NCBI GenBank assembly: GCA_963828185.1
Contig: CAWHDV010000006.1
Span: 11,868-75,867 of the forward strand
DNA: 64,000 nucleotides
DNA from: Rhodoblastus sp963828185
GTDB lineage: Bacteria; Pseudomonadota; Alphaproteobacteria; Rhizobiales; Beijerinckiaceae
Direction of reading: 5' to 3'
This document shows, piece by piece, positions 8,323 to 16,847 of this stretch (its first letter is position 1; each line of letters starts with the position of its first letter). The notes under the pieces are model-generated. The model did no database searches. It worked only from the letters and a program-made list of their open reading frames with translations, and was not told where the DNA came from. The position numbers and the translations under genes were made by a program.

Positions 8323-8796
8323 TTACCAGATTGGATCGGGAGATGCGGATTGCAAAAATTCGGCGATGCGGGCGCGCGTCGAATCCGTCGCCTCGGCGGG
8401 CAGCGCGTCGAGAGGATAGAAGCCGGATTCGGCGATTTCCCAATCAGGCGCGCGGACTTGGGCCTGGCGCACGTTTTTCGCCAGGTAGAGCGCGACGTGG
8501 TCGCGGCGCGAATGGCGCGGGTTGTGGTAAAAGCCGATCAGCCGCGCCGGCTCGGTCAGTTCGAGACCGCCCTCCTCCGCAAGCTCGCGCTCCAGCGAAA
8601 GGAGCGCCGTCTCGCCGGATTCGACGCCCCCGCCCGGCAAATAGAAGCCGGGCGCATAGGTGTGGCGCACCAGAAAGACGCGGGAATTCGCGTCAAGCGC
8701 GATGACGCGCACGCCGAGCGTCATCGGCCTTGTCACGAGTCCGACAATTCTCTGCCCCTGGCGCACGAATTTGTGCCAGCCCGACATTTGCGACAT
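8323..8796 (-). CDS. NUDIX hydrolase
   Basis: NUDIX enzymes hydrolyse nucleoside diphosphates linked to another group. A complete NUDIX box is present: GGVESGE, seven residues, then RELAEEGGL. The preceding YLPGGGVESGE gives the typical substrate-side strand. The product is 157 residues if started at the ATG at 8796, which has GAGGGA five bases upstream; an in-frame start at 8826 has no better site. It is divergent from mbfA, sharing a 109-base intergenic region. The substrate cannot be predicted. Confidence 0.88.
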   Translation of the reverse strand: MSQMSGWHKFVRQGQRIVGLVTRPMTLGVRVIALDANSRVFLVRHTYAPGFYLPGGGVESGETALLSLERELAEEGGLELTEPARLIGFYHNPRHSRRDHVALYLAKNVRQAQVRAPDWEIAESGFYPLDALPAEATDSTRARIAEFLQSASPDPIW

Positions 8797-8831
8797 GGAT
8801 GTCCCTCGACTGGATTTGCCGGCCAATTCAA

Positions 8832-8843
8832 TTTAGAACTAAA
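8832..8843. promoter_or_regulatory. Candidate iron-control (Irr/ICE-like) palindrome upstream of mbfA
   Basis: TTTAGAACTAAA is a perfect inverted repeat (TTTAG, AA, CTAAA) in the region shared by the NUDIX gene and mbfA. In Bradyrhizobium and Agrobacterium, mbfA is controlled by the iron regulator Irr through ICE elements containing TTTAGAA half-sites. The match here is short, so this is a candidate only. Confidence 0.4.
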
Positions 8844-8905
8844 CCAAGAAGCGCCTCCCGGCCAGCAAGCTGAGCCGATTCGCGCGCCGGCACGGATTAT
8901 ATGGA

Positions 8906-9883
8906 ATGAGTTTGAAGAATTTTACCGAGCTGACCGAGCGCGAAATACTCGCCATCGCGATCGCTTCCGAGGAGGAAGACAGCCGGATCTATCTCGGCTT
9001 CGCCGAGGAATTGGCCGACCGCTATCCCGCCACCACCAAGGTGTTCCAGGAAATGGCCGCGGAAGAGGACGGCCACCGCCGGCAATTGCTGGAAATCTAC
9101 CAGGCGCGGTTCGGCCAGAACCTGCCGGCCATCCGGCGCGAGGACGTCGTGGGCTTCCTCAACCGCCGCCCGACCTGGCTGATGAAGAACCTGCCGCTCG
9201 AAACCATCCGCCGCCAGGCCGAGGCGATGGAGGCGGACGCACAACGCTTTTACGTGAAAGCGGCGACGCAGACGCAGGATGTCGGCGTGAGAAAGCTTTT
9301 GGGCGACCTCGCCATGGTCGAGAAGAGCCACGGCGAGAAAGCCAGCGCGCTGTCGGAAGCCATTCTCACCGAGACCGCCCGCGATGAAGAGGGCAAGACG
9401 GCGCATCGCTTTTTTGTGCTGCAATATGTGCAGCCGGGCCTCGCCGGCCTGATGGACGGTTCCGTCTCGACCCTCGCGCCGCTGTTCGCCGCCGCCTTCG
9501 CCACCCACAACAACTGGAGCACATTGCTGGTCGGCCTCGCCGCCTCGCTCGGCGCCGGCATCAGCATGGCCATTGCCGAAGCCCTGTCCGACGACGGCTC
9601 GATCACCGGGCGCGGCGCGCCCATCATTCGCGGCGTCGTGACCGGACTGATGACGACGATAGGCGGCCTCGGCCATTCCCTGCCCTATCTCGTGCCCGAC
9701 AGCTGGCCGCACGCCTTCTGGACCGCAACCGCCATCGCCGGCTGCGTGGTTTTCGTCGAGCTGTGGGCCATCGCCTATGTGCGCGCGCGCTACATGGACA
9801 CGCCTTTCCTCAAGGCGGTGGCGCAGATCGTCGTTGGCGGCGCCGTTGTCCTGGCCGTCGGCATCTTGATCGGCGGGGCTTGA
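8906..9883 (+). CDS. mbfA: Membrane-bound ferritin MbfA (ferritin-like + VIT1-like iron exporter)
   Basis: MbfA combines an N-terminal erythrin/rubrerythrin-like di-iron domain with a C-terminal VIT1/CCC1-type membrane domain and exports iron, protecting against iron and peroxide stress. The 325-residue protein shows metal-ligand helices (SEEEDSRIYLGFAEEL, EMAAEEDGHRRQLLEIY, AEAMEADAQRFY, MVEKSHGEKASAL) in the first 160 residues. The VIT1-like segment DGSVSTLAPLFAAAFA follows, with about four further hydrophobic helices. The ATG at 8906 has only a weak upstream site. A candidate Irr palindrome lies about 65 bases upstream. The metallophosphoesterase gene starts 10 bases after its stop. Confidence 0.93.
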   Translation: MSLKNFTELTEREILAIAIASEEEDSRIYLGFAEELADRYPATTKVFQEMAAEEDGHRRQLLEIYQARFGQNLPAIRREDVVGFLNRRPTWLMKNLPLETIRRQAEAMEADAQRFYVKAATQTQDVGVRKLLGDLAMVEKSHGEKASALSEAILTETARDEEGKTAHRFFVLQYVQPGLAGLMDGSVSTLAPLFAAAFATHNNWSTLLVGLAASLGAGISMAIAEALSDDGSITGRGAPIIRGVVTGLMTTIGGLGHSLPYLVPDSWPHAFWTATAIAGCVVFVELWAIAYVRARYMDTPFLKAVAQIVVGGAVVLAVGILIGGA

Positions 9884-9893
9884 GGTTTTTCGC

Positions 9894-10748
9894 ATGTTTC
9901 GCATCGCTCATTTGTCCGACCCCCATATCGGCCCGCTCCCCAAGCCGCGCTGGCGCGAACTGATCGGCAAGCGCGCGACCGGCTACCTCAACTGGCGTCG
10001 CGGCCGCTCGCGCGCGCATGACATGGACGCCCTGTCGGCGCTGGTCGCCGACCTTCGCGCGCAAAATCCCGACCATGTCGCCATGACCGGCGACATCTGC
10101 AATATTGGCCTGCCCGGGGAATTTCCGCTCGCCGCGCAGTGGCTCGGCACGTTGGGCCGGCCCGCCGACGTCAGCCTCGCGCCGGGAAATCACGACACTT
10201 ATCTGCGGTCGAGCCTGACCTACATGACGCGCGAACTCAGCCCATGGATGCGCGGCGACGACGACGCGCAGGGCTTCCCCTATCTGCGCCGCCGCAAGGG
10301 CGTGGCGATCATCGGCTTGTGCACGGGCGTGCCCACGCTGCCCTTCGTCGCGTCGGGCAAGCTCGGCGATGGCCAGTTGACGAGGCTGGAAGGGATTTTG
10401 CGCGAGACGCGCGGCGAAGTCCGTGTGGTGCTGCTGCATCACCCGCCGGTCGACGGCGGCGGCGGCATCAGGAACCTCGGCGACCATCGCGCGCTGGCCG
10501 CCCTCCTGTCACGCGAGGGGGCGGAATTGCTGCTGCATGGCCACAGCCATACGATTTCACGCAAAAGCCTGCCAGGTCCCAAGGGACCGATCCCGGTGCT
10601 CGGCATCTGTTCGGCGTCGTCGATCGGCCGCAATCCGCGCCGGCGCGCCGCCTATTACCTGATCGACATTGACGCGAAAAACCGCCGCCTGGTGTTCACC
10701 GCTCGCCAGCTCGGCGCGGCCGGGCAGTTCAACACGCTCTCGAGCTGA
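9894..10748 (+). CDS. Calcineurin-like metallophosphoesterase
   Basis: The five blocks of the metallophosphoesterase fold occur in order: LSDPHIG (DxH), MTGDICN (GD), APGNHDTY (GNHD), LLHHPPV (H) and LHGHSH (GHxH). Together they bind two metal ions. The 284-residue length fits soluble cAMP-phosphodiesterase-like members of the superfamily, but the substrate is not predictable. It begins 10 bases after the mbfA stop, so the two are probably co-transcribed. Whether the enzyme is linked to iron metabolism is unknown. Confidence 0.9.
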   Translation: MFRIAHLSDPHIGPLPKPRWRELIGKRATGYLNWRRGRSRAHDMDALSALVADLRAQNPDHVAMTGDICNIGLPGEFPLAAQWLGTLGRPADVSLAPGNHDTYLRSSLTYMTRELSPWMRGDDDAQGFPYLRRRKGVAIIGLCTGVPTLPFVASGKLGDGQLTRLEGILRETRGEVRVVLLHHPPVDGGGGIRNLGDHRALAALLSREGAELLLHGHSHTISRKSLPGPKGPIPVLGICSASSIGRNPRRRAAYYLIDIDAKNRRLVFTARQLGAAGQFNTLSS

Positions 10749-10777
10749 GCCTTTTTCAGGCGGAAGCGCCGCAGCTT

Positions 10778-11482
10778 CTACCAAAGCACCTTGGGAACCC
10801 GGCGCTTCCAGCGTTCTCCGCGCGGCAGGCTGGTCGCCGCCTCGACACGGTCGCCATGGGTGATGCGGCCGCTGGCGGCTCGCGCTTGGGTTTTTGCCCC
10901 TTGGGTTTTTGCCCCTTGGGCCGCGCTTCCCTCGACTGCAGGGATGCGCCCGTTGGCGTGAACCGCCCTGGCCTCGCGCGGCGGCGCGGCAGTCGTGGCC
11001 GCCAAGGGCGTGGCCGCGAGGGGCGTGGCTGCAACAGGCATGGTTGCGACTGGAATGGCTGCGACGGGCATGACTGCGACGGCCGCCGACGCCATGGGCT
11101 CTTTCCGGACGCGCGCGCCTCCTCGCGCAACGCGCGAAGAAGCAGGAGAGCTTGCAGCTTGCGGGACGGACGCGGCTTTCGGCGGCCTGCCGCGCCGCCG
11201 CTTCAGCGGGGCGGACGCATCCTCAATCCCGGCCGCCTCTCCAACCGTCGCCGCTGCTTCCACCACCGAGGTCTTGATCGCCGGTTCGATGGCGTCAAGA
11301 ATTCGGCGCGGGGACGGCGGCGCGGCTGGCGCGGGCCTTGGTTCGGGAAGCGGCGCCAATTTTGCTCCCAGCGGCTTTGTCGGCTTTGACGCAACCACAG
11401 GACGCGTGGCGAGAGCGCCTCTGCGTCCACGTTTGACTTCGACCGTAAAAGGTTTTTGAGGACGACCCACCCTCAACTCCAT
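10778..11482 (-). CDS. Basic, low-complexity protein with AT-hook-like motifs (unknown function)
   Basis: I cannot assign a function. The 234-residue product is rich in Ala, Pro, Arg and Lys. It has two GRP-type motifs, VGRPQKP at residues 5-11 and KRRRGRPPKAA near residue 95, the latter matching the AT-hook core RGRP that binds the minor groove of AT-rich DNA. The middle is a run of PVAAxP/PLAAT repeats and a duplicated GAKTQ element. The C-terminal end GERWKRRVPKVLW is the least repetitive part and may be conserved. The ATG at 11482 lacks a clear ribosome-binding site; a TTG precedes it. It is convergent with the phosphoesterase gene. It could be a nucleoid-associated protein. Confidence 0.6.
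   Translation of the reverse strand: MELRVGRPQKPFTVEVKRGRRGALATRPVVASKPTKPLGAKLAPLPEPRPAPAAPPSPRRILDAIEPAIKTSVVEAAATVGEAAGIEDASAPLKRRRGRPPKAASVPQAASSPASSRVARGGARVRKEPMASAAVAVMPVAAIPVATMPVAATPLAATPLAATTAAPPREARAVHANGRIPAVEGSAAQGAKTQGAKTQARAASGRITHGDRVEAATSLPRGERWKRRVPKVLW
10885..10920. repeat. 15-base tandem repeat inside the basic protein gene
   Basis: CTTGGGTTTTTGCCC occurs twice in perfect tandem (10885-10899, 10900-10914) with a partial third copy to 10920. On the coding strand it encodes the repeated pentapeptide GAKTQ. A second, more degenerate 15-base periodicity at about 10990-11080 encodes the PVAAxP run. Copy number may vary between strains. Confidence 0.85.
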
Positions 11483-11706
11483 CAATGAGCGGGAAAACGA
11501 ATCAATCTACAGCTTTTACTTTAAAACAAACCAGGCCGGCGCGAAAAGGGAATGCTCATCCAAATGATTGTTTCCACATTCTTAATTTTGCATGAATGAC
11601 CCGCGCCGCGCCGGCGCGGACTTTGCGGCGCCAACCGACACCGCGCTGTTGCCTTCTGCATCTACCATAGATGTGACGGAATGCTGCTGTTGAAAAGGAT
11701 TACGCC

Positions 11707-12108
11707 ATGGTGAAAATCATTTTTTACGAAAAACCGGGCTGCGCGGAGACTCAAACCCAGAAGAGCTTTCTCGCAGCGGCTGGCTACCAGATTGAGGCGC
11801 GTGACTTGACGGCCGAACGCTGGACGCCCGCGGGCTTGCGCGGATTTTTCGCCGAACGGCCGGTCGCGGAATGGTTTGACCCGCGCGCGGCGAAGGTCCT
11901 CTCCGGCGAAATCGATCCGTCTCGCGCCAATCCGCAGGCGGCCCTGGTGATGATGTCGCTCGACCCGGACCTGATCAGGAGCCCGCTGCTGAAACTCAAG
12001 GGGCGGTGCGCCTCCGGCCTCGAAGCGGCGGAATTGGAAATCTTCCTCGCCGGCGGCCGCTTCGAGCGCCCCGACGCCTGTCTTCCTGCCGTGTGGAGCG
12101 GCGAATGA
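11707..12108 (+). CDS. Nitrogenase-associated ArsC-like protein (thioredoxin fold)
   Basis: The protein belongs to the ArsC/Spx-like thioredoxin-fold group and most resembles the nitrogenase-associated subfamily (TIGR01616) found near nif genes or scattered in diazotrophs. The start KIIFYEKPGCAETQTQKSFL gives the ArsC strand-helix with a single cysteine (C12). The Arg-containing tail of true arsenate reductases is not evident. Length is 133 residues. A 224-base AT-richer region lies upstream and probably holds its promoter; I saw no convincing sigma-54 site. The neighbour, convergent, is ferredoxin-NADP reductase. A nitrogen-fixation role is suggested by family only. Confidence 0.75.
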   Translation: MVKIIFYEKPGCAETQTQKSFLAAAGYQIEARDLTAERWTPAGLRGFFAERPVAEWFDPRAAKVLSGEIDPSRANPQAALVMMSLDPDLIRSPLLKLKGRCASGLEAAELEIFLAGGRFERPDACLPAVWSGE

Positions 12109-12257
12109 TCGCAACCTGACAGGTCGAGCCGCTCCACAGAAACGCGCGGCGCAAAGGCGTTTTATACGTTGATCCACCTCCTCGGCGGGCGCAAAAAAGC
12201 GTCCCGGTCCCGCCTGACCGAAACGCTTGTGCAGCCTCGAGGAGAAAACGCGGAAAA

Positions 12258-13103
12258 TCAGGTTTCGACGAAGGCTTTTTCAATGACGTAAGACGCCGGA
12301 TCGCCGCTTGAGCCTTCGCGGAAGCCGCGTTCCCCGAGCATGCGGACGAGGTCCTTCAACATGCCCGGGCTGCCGCAGAGCATGACGCGATCATTGGCCG
12401 GGTCGAGCGGCGGCTGGCCGATATCGGCGAACAGCTTGCCGGATTCGATCAGATCGGTGATGCGGCCCTGATGCGCGTAGGTCTCGCGCGTCACGGTCGG
12501 ATAATGGATGAGCTTTTCGCGCACGATGTCGCCGAAAAACTCATTGTCCTTGGCCGCTGCGACAATATCCAGCCCGTATTGCAACTCGGCCACCTCACGG
12601 CAGCCGTGGATCAGGATCAGTTTATCATAGAGGTCATAAACCTCCGGGTCCTTGATGATGCTGGAAAAGGGCGCGATGCCGGTGCCGGTCGACAGCATGT
12701 AGAGGCGCTTGCCCGGCAGGAGATTCGGCTGCACCAGCGTGCCCGTGGGCTTGCGCCCGACGAGGATCTGCTCGCCGACCTTCAGATGCTGGAGCCGCGA
12801 CGTCAGCGGACCGTCCGCCACCTTGATGCTGAAGAATTCAAGGTCGTCCTCGTAATTGGCGCTCGCCATGCTGTAGGCGCGCAACAGCGGCTTGCCCTCG
12901 ACCTCGAGGCCGATCATGGCGAACTGGCCGTTGACGAAGCGAAAGGCCGAATCGCGCGTCGTGCGGAAGCGGAACAGGCGGTCGGTGTAATGCTGCACTT
13001 CGAGAACTGTCTCGCGGTTGAACGCGCCGCCGCTTTTCTTTTTCGGCGCCTGGGCCTCCGCGGCGGGCGCAAGCACGGCTGCATTCTCGGCGGCGTCGCT
13101 CAT
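12258..13103 (-). CDS. fpr: Ferredoxin--NADP+ reductase
   Basis: This FAD enzyme moves electrons between NADPH and ferredoxin or flavodoxin. The FAD-binding motif LRAYSMAS and the NADP-binding STGTGIAPF are intact, and the C terminus VIEKAFVET is characteristic of the bacterial Fpr class. The first 25 residues form an Ala-rich extension (AAVLAPAAEAQAPKKK) longer than in E. coli Fpr. The ATG at 13103 has GGAG ten bases upstream. In related bacteria Fpr serves oxidative-stress defence or supplies reduced ferredoxin. The gene is convergent with the nitrogenase-associated protein. Confidence 0.95.
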   Translation of the reverse strand: MSDAAENAAVLAPAAEAQAPKKKSGGAFNRETVLEVQHYTDRLFRFRTTRDSAFRFVNGQFAMIGLEVEGKPLLRAYSMASANYEDDLEFFSIKVADGPLTSRLQHLKVGEQILVGRKPTGTLVQPNLLPGKRLYMLSTGTGIAPFSSIIKDPEVYDLYDKLILIHGCREVAELQYGLDIVAAAKDNEFFGDIVREKLIHYPTVTRETYAHQGRITDLIESGKLFADIGQPPLDPANDRVMLCGSPGMLKDLVRMLGERGFREGSSGDPASYVIEKAFVET

Positions 13104-13714
13104 CTTGACCTGTCTCCATAAAGGCTCAACGCCGATAAGCGCCGATCGTTTCGATCATGTGGCGTGGGCGAGGCTACAACCCGATTTCCGGCCTGGCGAG
13201 GCGAGCGAGGAGCGCCCCAACCGGGCGCCGTCGCGTTCTAAAATCCTGGCGCCGCTGTGAAACGCTTTGCGTCGACGCCTGATTGGCATCAGCGCAGGCA
13301 ATCGCTTCAACGCGGCAACGGCTTCAACGTAGGCGCGGCGCCCCCCAATGACAAGAGCGCGCCTCGCCCGCATCAGCGATCCGATGCGGCTTTCCTATAG
13401 CGGCGCGGGAAAAAAGGCAATAGCATTTCAAACAGATAGCTCCATTATATGGGCGCTGAATACCAGCGATGTAAAGTAAAGTATACGGCCATGATATATA
13501 CGTAGATCCGCCGGCCTATCAGCCTCGGCAATCAAGATATTTGTTGTTCTTGCGTCGCGAACGGGTCAAACGAGTCGTGACGCCCGCTATCAATTGCCAT
13601 GCAGGCCAAAAAACGCCGCCCGCCCTCTGCGAGGGATGCGCTTTTATTCTTTTATTGCTATATTTTTTTTATAACTTTGCTCCGCCTGCAATTTGCTCGG
13701 CCTGCAAAGGGAAA
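13104..13714. other. Long intergenic region without a recognisable gene
   Basis: This stretch between the fpr start and a composite repeat has no coding signal that I trust. Part of it is unusually AT-rich for the window (about 13385-13545 and 13640-13685, including a T-rich tract near 13660). A short open frame at 13541-13741 has no ribosome-binding site and runs into the repeat. The fpr promoter must lie near 13104-13250. Confidence 0.6.
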
Positions 13715-13926
13715 GACCGCCTCTCGGCGGCCTCAGATTGATGACAAAGTCGCGTGCCGGGGTCACATGGTTCGAGACGGCGGCTGCGCCGCCTCCTCAC
13801 CATGAGGATTGTTATTTAAAAACAATTAGTAGCCCTCATCCTGAGGAGCGCCTGAAAGGCGCGTCTCGAAGGACGAGGGCGGTCCACGGGTTTGTCAGCA
13901 GCCTCAGACCGCCTCTCGGCGACCTC
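13715..13926. repeat. Composite inverted-repeat element (BIME/MITE-like)
   Basis: Two copies of a dispersed palindromic unit face each other: GGTTCGAGACG...CTCCTCACCATGAGG (about 13770-13807) and CCTCATCCTGAGGAG...GTCTCGAAGGACGAGG (13834-13878). They flank an AT-rich centre with ATTGTT (13808-13813) and AACAAT (13821-13826). Outer segments are also inverted (GATGACAAA near 13740 against TTTGTCAGCA near 13891). The 15-mer GACCGCCTCTCGGCG occurs at 13715 and again, in the same orientation, at 13907. The element could fold into one long imperfect hairpin. No transposase is encoded. Confidence 0.7.
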
Positions 13927-13935
13927 TCGCGTTTT

Positions 13936-14556
13936 TCATGCTTTCCGTCCATCAGGCAAGAAGGAGGCGGCGCCCCTGCCATTGCCCTCTTTGGCGCGGC
14001 CGACGCCGACAAAGCCGACGCCGATAAATCCGGCGATCATCATGACCCAGCTGGAAATTTCAGGCACGGCCGAAATGCTGCCGCTGACCAGCGTTCCCGG
14101 AGCCGCCGATCCGGGAAATACGTAGTTTCCGCTCACCAACTCGCCCAGCCAGAAATTCGCGGCGCCCGCCCCGGTGGTGTAAAGGTTCCAATAGCCTGTC
14201 GTGTTCTCGGCCGTGGTGAACAGCAGGCCGTCGAGATCGACATTCGTCGCGCCCGATATCACCCTGTTATCGTAATACCACAGGCCGTCGGGGCTGGTCG
14301 CCACGCCGGGGAAGTTCGGATTGGCGACGACGCCGCTGATGGTCTGGGTTCCGATGGCGCTGTCGGCGCCCGTTCCGGTGATCGTGCCGGACATGGCGAT
14401 CACCTCGCCCGCGACCACATCGACCGAACCGACGGCTGTGAGGAGGGAATCGTTCGAGACGAAATCGAACGTATAGACATTGGCGCGCGCGGCGGACGCG
14501 GCGAGTAAAGTCGCTCCCGCAAAAGCGAGACTGGTGAAGACTGACGCCTTTTTCAT
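13936..14556 (-). CDS. PEP-CTERM-type secreted protein
   Basis: The 206-residue product has a signal peptide (KKASVFTSLAFAGATLLAASAARA) and a Gly/Thr/Asn-rich extracytoplasmic body. Near the C terminus is the sorting tripartite VPEISSWVMMIAGFIGVGF, followed by basic residues. The Pro-Glu motif is a variant, PEI instead of PEP. Such proteins are sorted by exosortase-type systems linked to exopolysaccharide production. No exosortase is in the window. The tail after the hydrophobic helix is about 24 residues, longer than usual, and it ends beside a repeat, so the 3' end may have been altered. The ATG at 14556 has GGAG eight bases upstream. Confidence 0.8.
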   Translation of the reverse strand: MKKASVFTSLAFAGATLLAASAARANVYTFDFVSNDSLLTAVGSVDVVAGEVIAMSGTITGTGADSAIGTQTISGVVANPNFPGVATSPDGLWYYDNRVISGATNVDLDGLLFTTAENTTGYWNLYTTGAGAANFWLGELVSGNYVFPGSAAPGTLVSGSISAVPEISSWVMMIAGFIGVGFVGVGRAKEGNGRGAASFLPDGRKA

Positions 14557-14999
14557 GGTCGATACTCCAGGCGGCGACGCCGCCCACCCACAAACGCGAT
14601 CACGGATGCGACAGTGGCTTTTCCTCGCTCCGCGCCTTCGGTCCCGTCGGGTGATCCGATCTTCCTGACCTTGTTCCCGTCGGAAAACTTCGAACCGAAT
14701 GTGAGTGCTACCCTAACGTCACTCTTCTAAAAATAATTTAATGTCCGCATGAATACTTTAACAGTCCGCCACACTCGCGAGCGATTGGCGCTATGCGGCA
14801 AAAATTATTACGTATTCAGCATCATGCAGGGCGCGAGATAACAATATTCAGACCACTCTCGTTACGTAAGACAAAAACACCTCAGAATTTTTGTGTCTTT
14901 AACCTTACCATCGCATAAAAAGGCCGGCGCTCAATTCCGGACGAATTCTTGGCGCGTCTGTTGTCTTCGGGCGTCGGAGGGTGAGAGCGGACGCCGAAC
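14557..14999. other. Intergenic region upstream of the PEP-CTERM gene
   Basis: No gene is apparent. The 14700-14930 part is AT-rich and probably contains the promoter of the PEP-CTERM gene. It carries TGACGTTA (coding strand, 14714-14721), which is also found upstream of the second PEP-CTERM gene. An inverted pair ACAAAAA/TTTTTGT near 14870-14900 may end transcripts of the glycosyltransferase remnant. Confidence 0.5.
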
Positions 15000-16534
15000 T
15001 CAGGGGCGCGCAGGCGGCGCAGCGTCGATCGCCCTGTAAACGTCGAAGAAATCCCAGGCGCCGCTCACATGCGCGACACGCCGAAAACCCGCATCAAGCG
15101 CCGCCGCCAGCGCGGCCATGCGTTCGGGCTTCTGGCAAAACATGCCCGCGCGCGTATCGGCGACGAGGACGAATTTTGGCTTTGCGGCGAAAGCCGCGCC
15201 CAGCGGCGACGTCACCGCGATCGGGAAGTCGCAAAGCAGATGCTGCGGATGGAAATAGAGAACTCGCTGGAACCGCGCCGGTTTCGTAGTAAAACATCAA
15301 GCCCCGGTTGACGACGAGCGCCCGGTCGCCGGCCTTCAGCCCCGCCGCCGCAGCGGCCTTTTCCGCCGCCCTTATGCCCGCGAGATCGACGCCTCCGTAG
15401 CGCAATTCGTGCAGAGCAGCCACGATCGGACAAGCGCCCGCGGCGAGGAGCGCGACAAGCGCGACGACCCGCGCCTGCCGACGCGATGGCAATTCGACGA
15501 GATCAAGGGCCGCCCCGGCCAACAGCAGCAGGGGCGGAACCAGCGGCAGGAAATAATGAGGATAGGCGCAGCGCATGGCCAGAGCGCCCAGCGCGGCGCC
15601 CAACGCCCAGCAGGACGCCAGCCAGAACTCCCGCCTCCAGCCTCGCGTCAAGGCGCGAGCGGCGCAAAACGACCAGCATCGCGCCCGTCATCAGGACGAG
15701 CGCCGGCTTCAGCCCGCCTGGAAAGCGCAGCACGCCCGCGACGAAGGTGACATTGTCGCCGCCGAGGCGCCCGGCGGCGTCGACGATGACGGCCGTCCAC
15801 AAGGCCAGGAAGTCGCCATGCGCCAGATAATAGGCGGCGAATCCCAGCGGCGCGACGGCGCCGCCGAGGACGAAGGCTGCGGCGCGCGACACCCGCTTGC
15901 CGGCCGCCATGGGCGTGAATACGATGGCGACCATGACGCCGGCCGCATCGAAGGCGGCGCTTTGCTTGACCATGAAGGCGCAGCCGAACAGCGCGCCCGA
16001 CGCAAGCGCGTGGCGCATTCGCCCCCCGCTGACCGCCAGCGCCGCCAGCGCGCCAAAGATTTCAAAACCGTTGAGCAGCAGGGCGACGGGAACGTTCACC
16101 CCCTGCATGGCCAATGAATAAAACGGATAAAGCGCGGCGGCGGCGTAACCGACGCGCGGCGAAAAATGTTTTCGGCCGATCAGCAACAGGCCATAGGACG
16201 AAGCGGCGACGGCGAAGATGACCAGCCCCTTGAAGCTCGCCACCGACGCGCCGGCGACGAACTGCGCCAGGGCGTAGAGCGCGAAAAGGCCCGGCGGCTT
16301 GACGTCGAAGCGGGCCGCATAAGGCAGCGCGCCATGCAGCCAGTCGCGGCCGACAAGCGCGAAAAACGCCTCGTCGTCATCGATATTGCCGAAGAAGGGA
16401 CCGTGCACGAGAACGGTCAAGGCGAGGATCGCGCCGATGATCGCGACCTCGCGCAGGACCGCCTTCCGCCGCGACGGGGCGCCGGCCTTCGCCGCCGCGC
16501 CAAAACCCGTCGTCAGTGAGGAATACAGCGTCAT
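15000..16534 (-). pseudogene. Frameshifted GT39-like membrane glycosyltransferase (ArnT/PMT family)
   Basis: Read in three successive frames this is one polytopic membrane glycosyltransferase of the GT39/PMT type. The N-terminal part (16534 to about 15650) has the family-typical acidic motif NIDDDEAFFALVGRDW and several hydrophobic helices. The middle (about 15650-15270) continues with AMRCAYPHYFLPLVPPLLLL. The end (about 15270-15000) reads FPIAVTSPLGAAFAAKPKF to a stop at 15000. Frame changes fall near 15650 and 15265. Flanking residues are well preserved, so sequencing indels are possible; otherwise it is a recent pseudogene. The ATG at 16534 is the likely start. Confidence 0.75.
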
Positions 16535-16847
16535 GCGGCGTCCATTTCGAAAAGCGATTGCTTCACCCAAAAGCCTAGCTTTTTCGTTTTAACGCGGGGT
16601 AATCGATGATGCGCCGGATGGACTTTATTCGACCTGGCGCGGGGCCCTGGCGTTACATCGAACGGTCCGCCGGGTTGAAGATGACTCCATTCTTTCCCAG
16701 AGTGGCGACCGTCATGGCGGGATCGGCCGACTGCTCCGTTCCCAATTCGGCTTGGAATACGAAGCCTGTCGCCCGAGCACGAGATGGAGGCCGGCGCCGG
16801 GGATCTGGTGAGGGCGCCGCCTCTTTTCAAAACACGGGGGAAAACCC

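Noticed and set aside
5457..8705. A 1082-codon open frame on the plus strand across ppc
   Set aside because: It is the complement-strand shadow of ppc and the NUDIX gene; composition is His/Arg/Gln-rich with no family motifs, while the minus strand has full catalytic motifs.
10885..11080. CRISPR-like short repeats
   Set aside because: The 15-base units are gapless, in frame and encode protein repeats; there are no spacers.
11483..11706. A sigma-54 promoter for the nitrogenase-associated gene
   Set aside because: No TGGCAC-N5-TTGC match could be found in the upstream region.
13541..13741. A small open frame with four cysteines (two of CxxC type)
   Set aside because: No ribosome-binding site, it crosses the start of a repeat element, and the hydrophobic stretch comes from an AT-rich tract.
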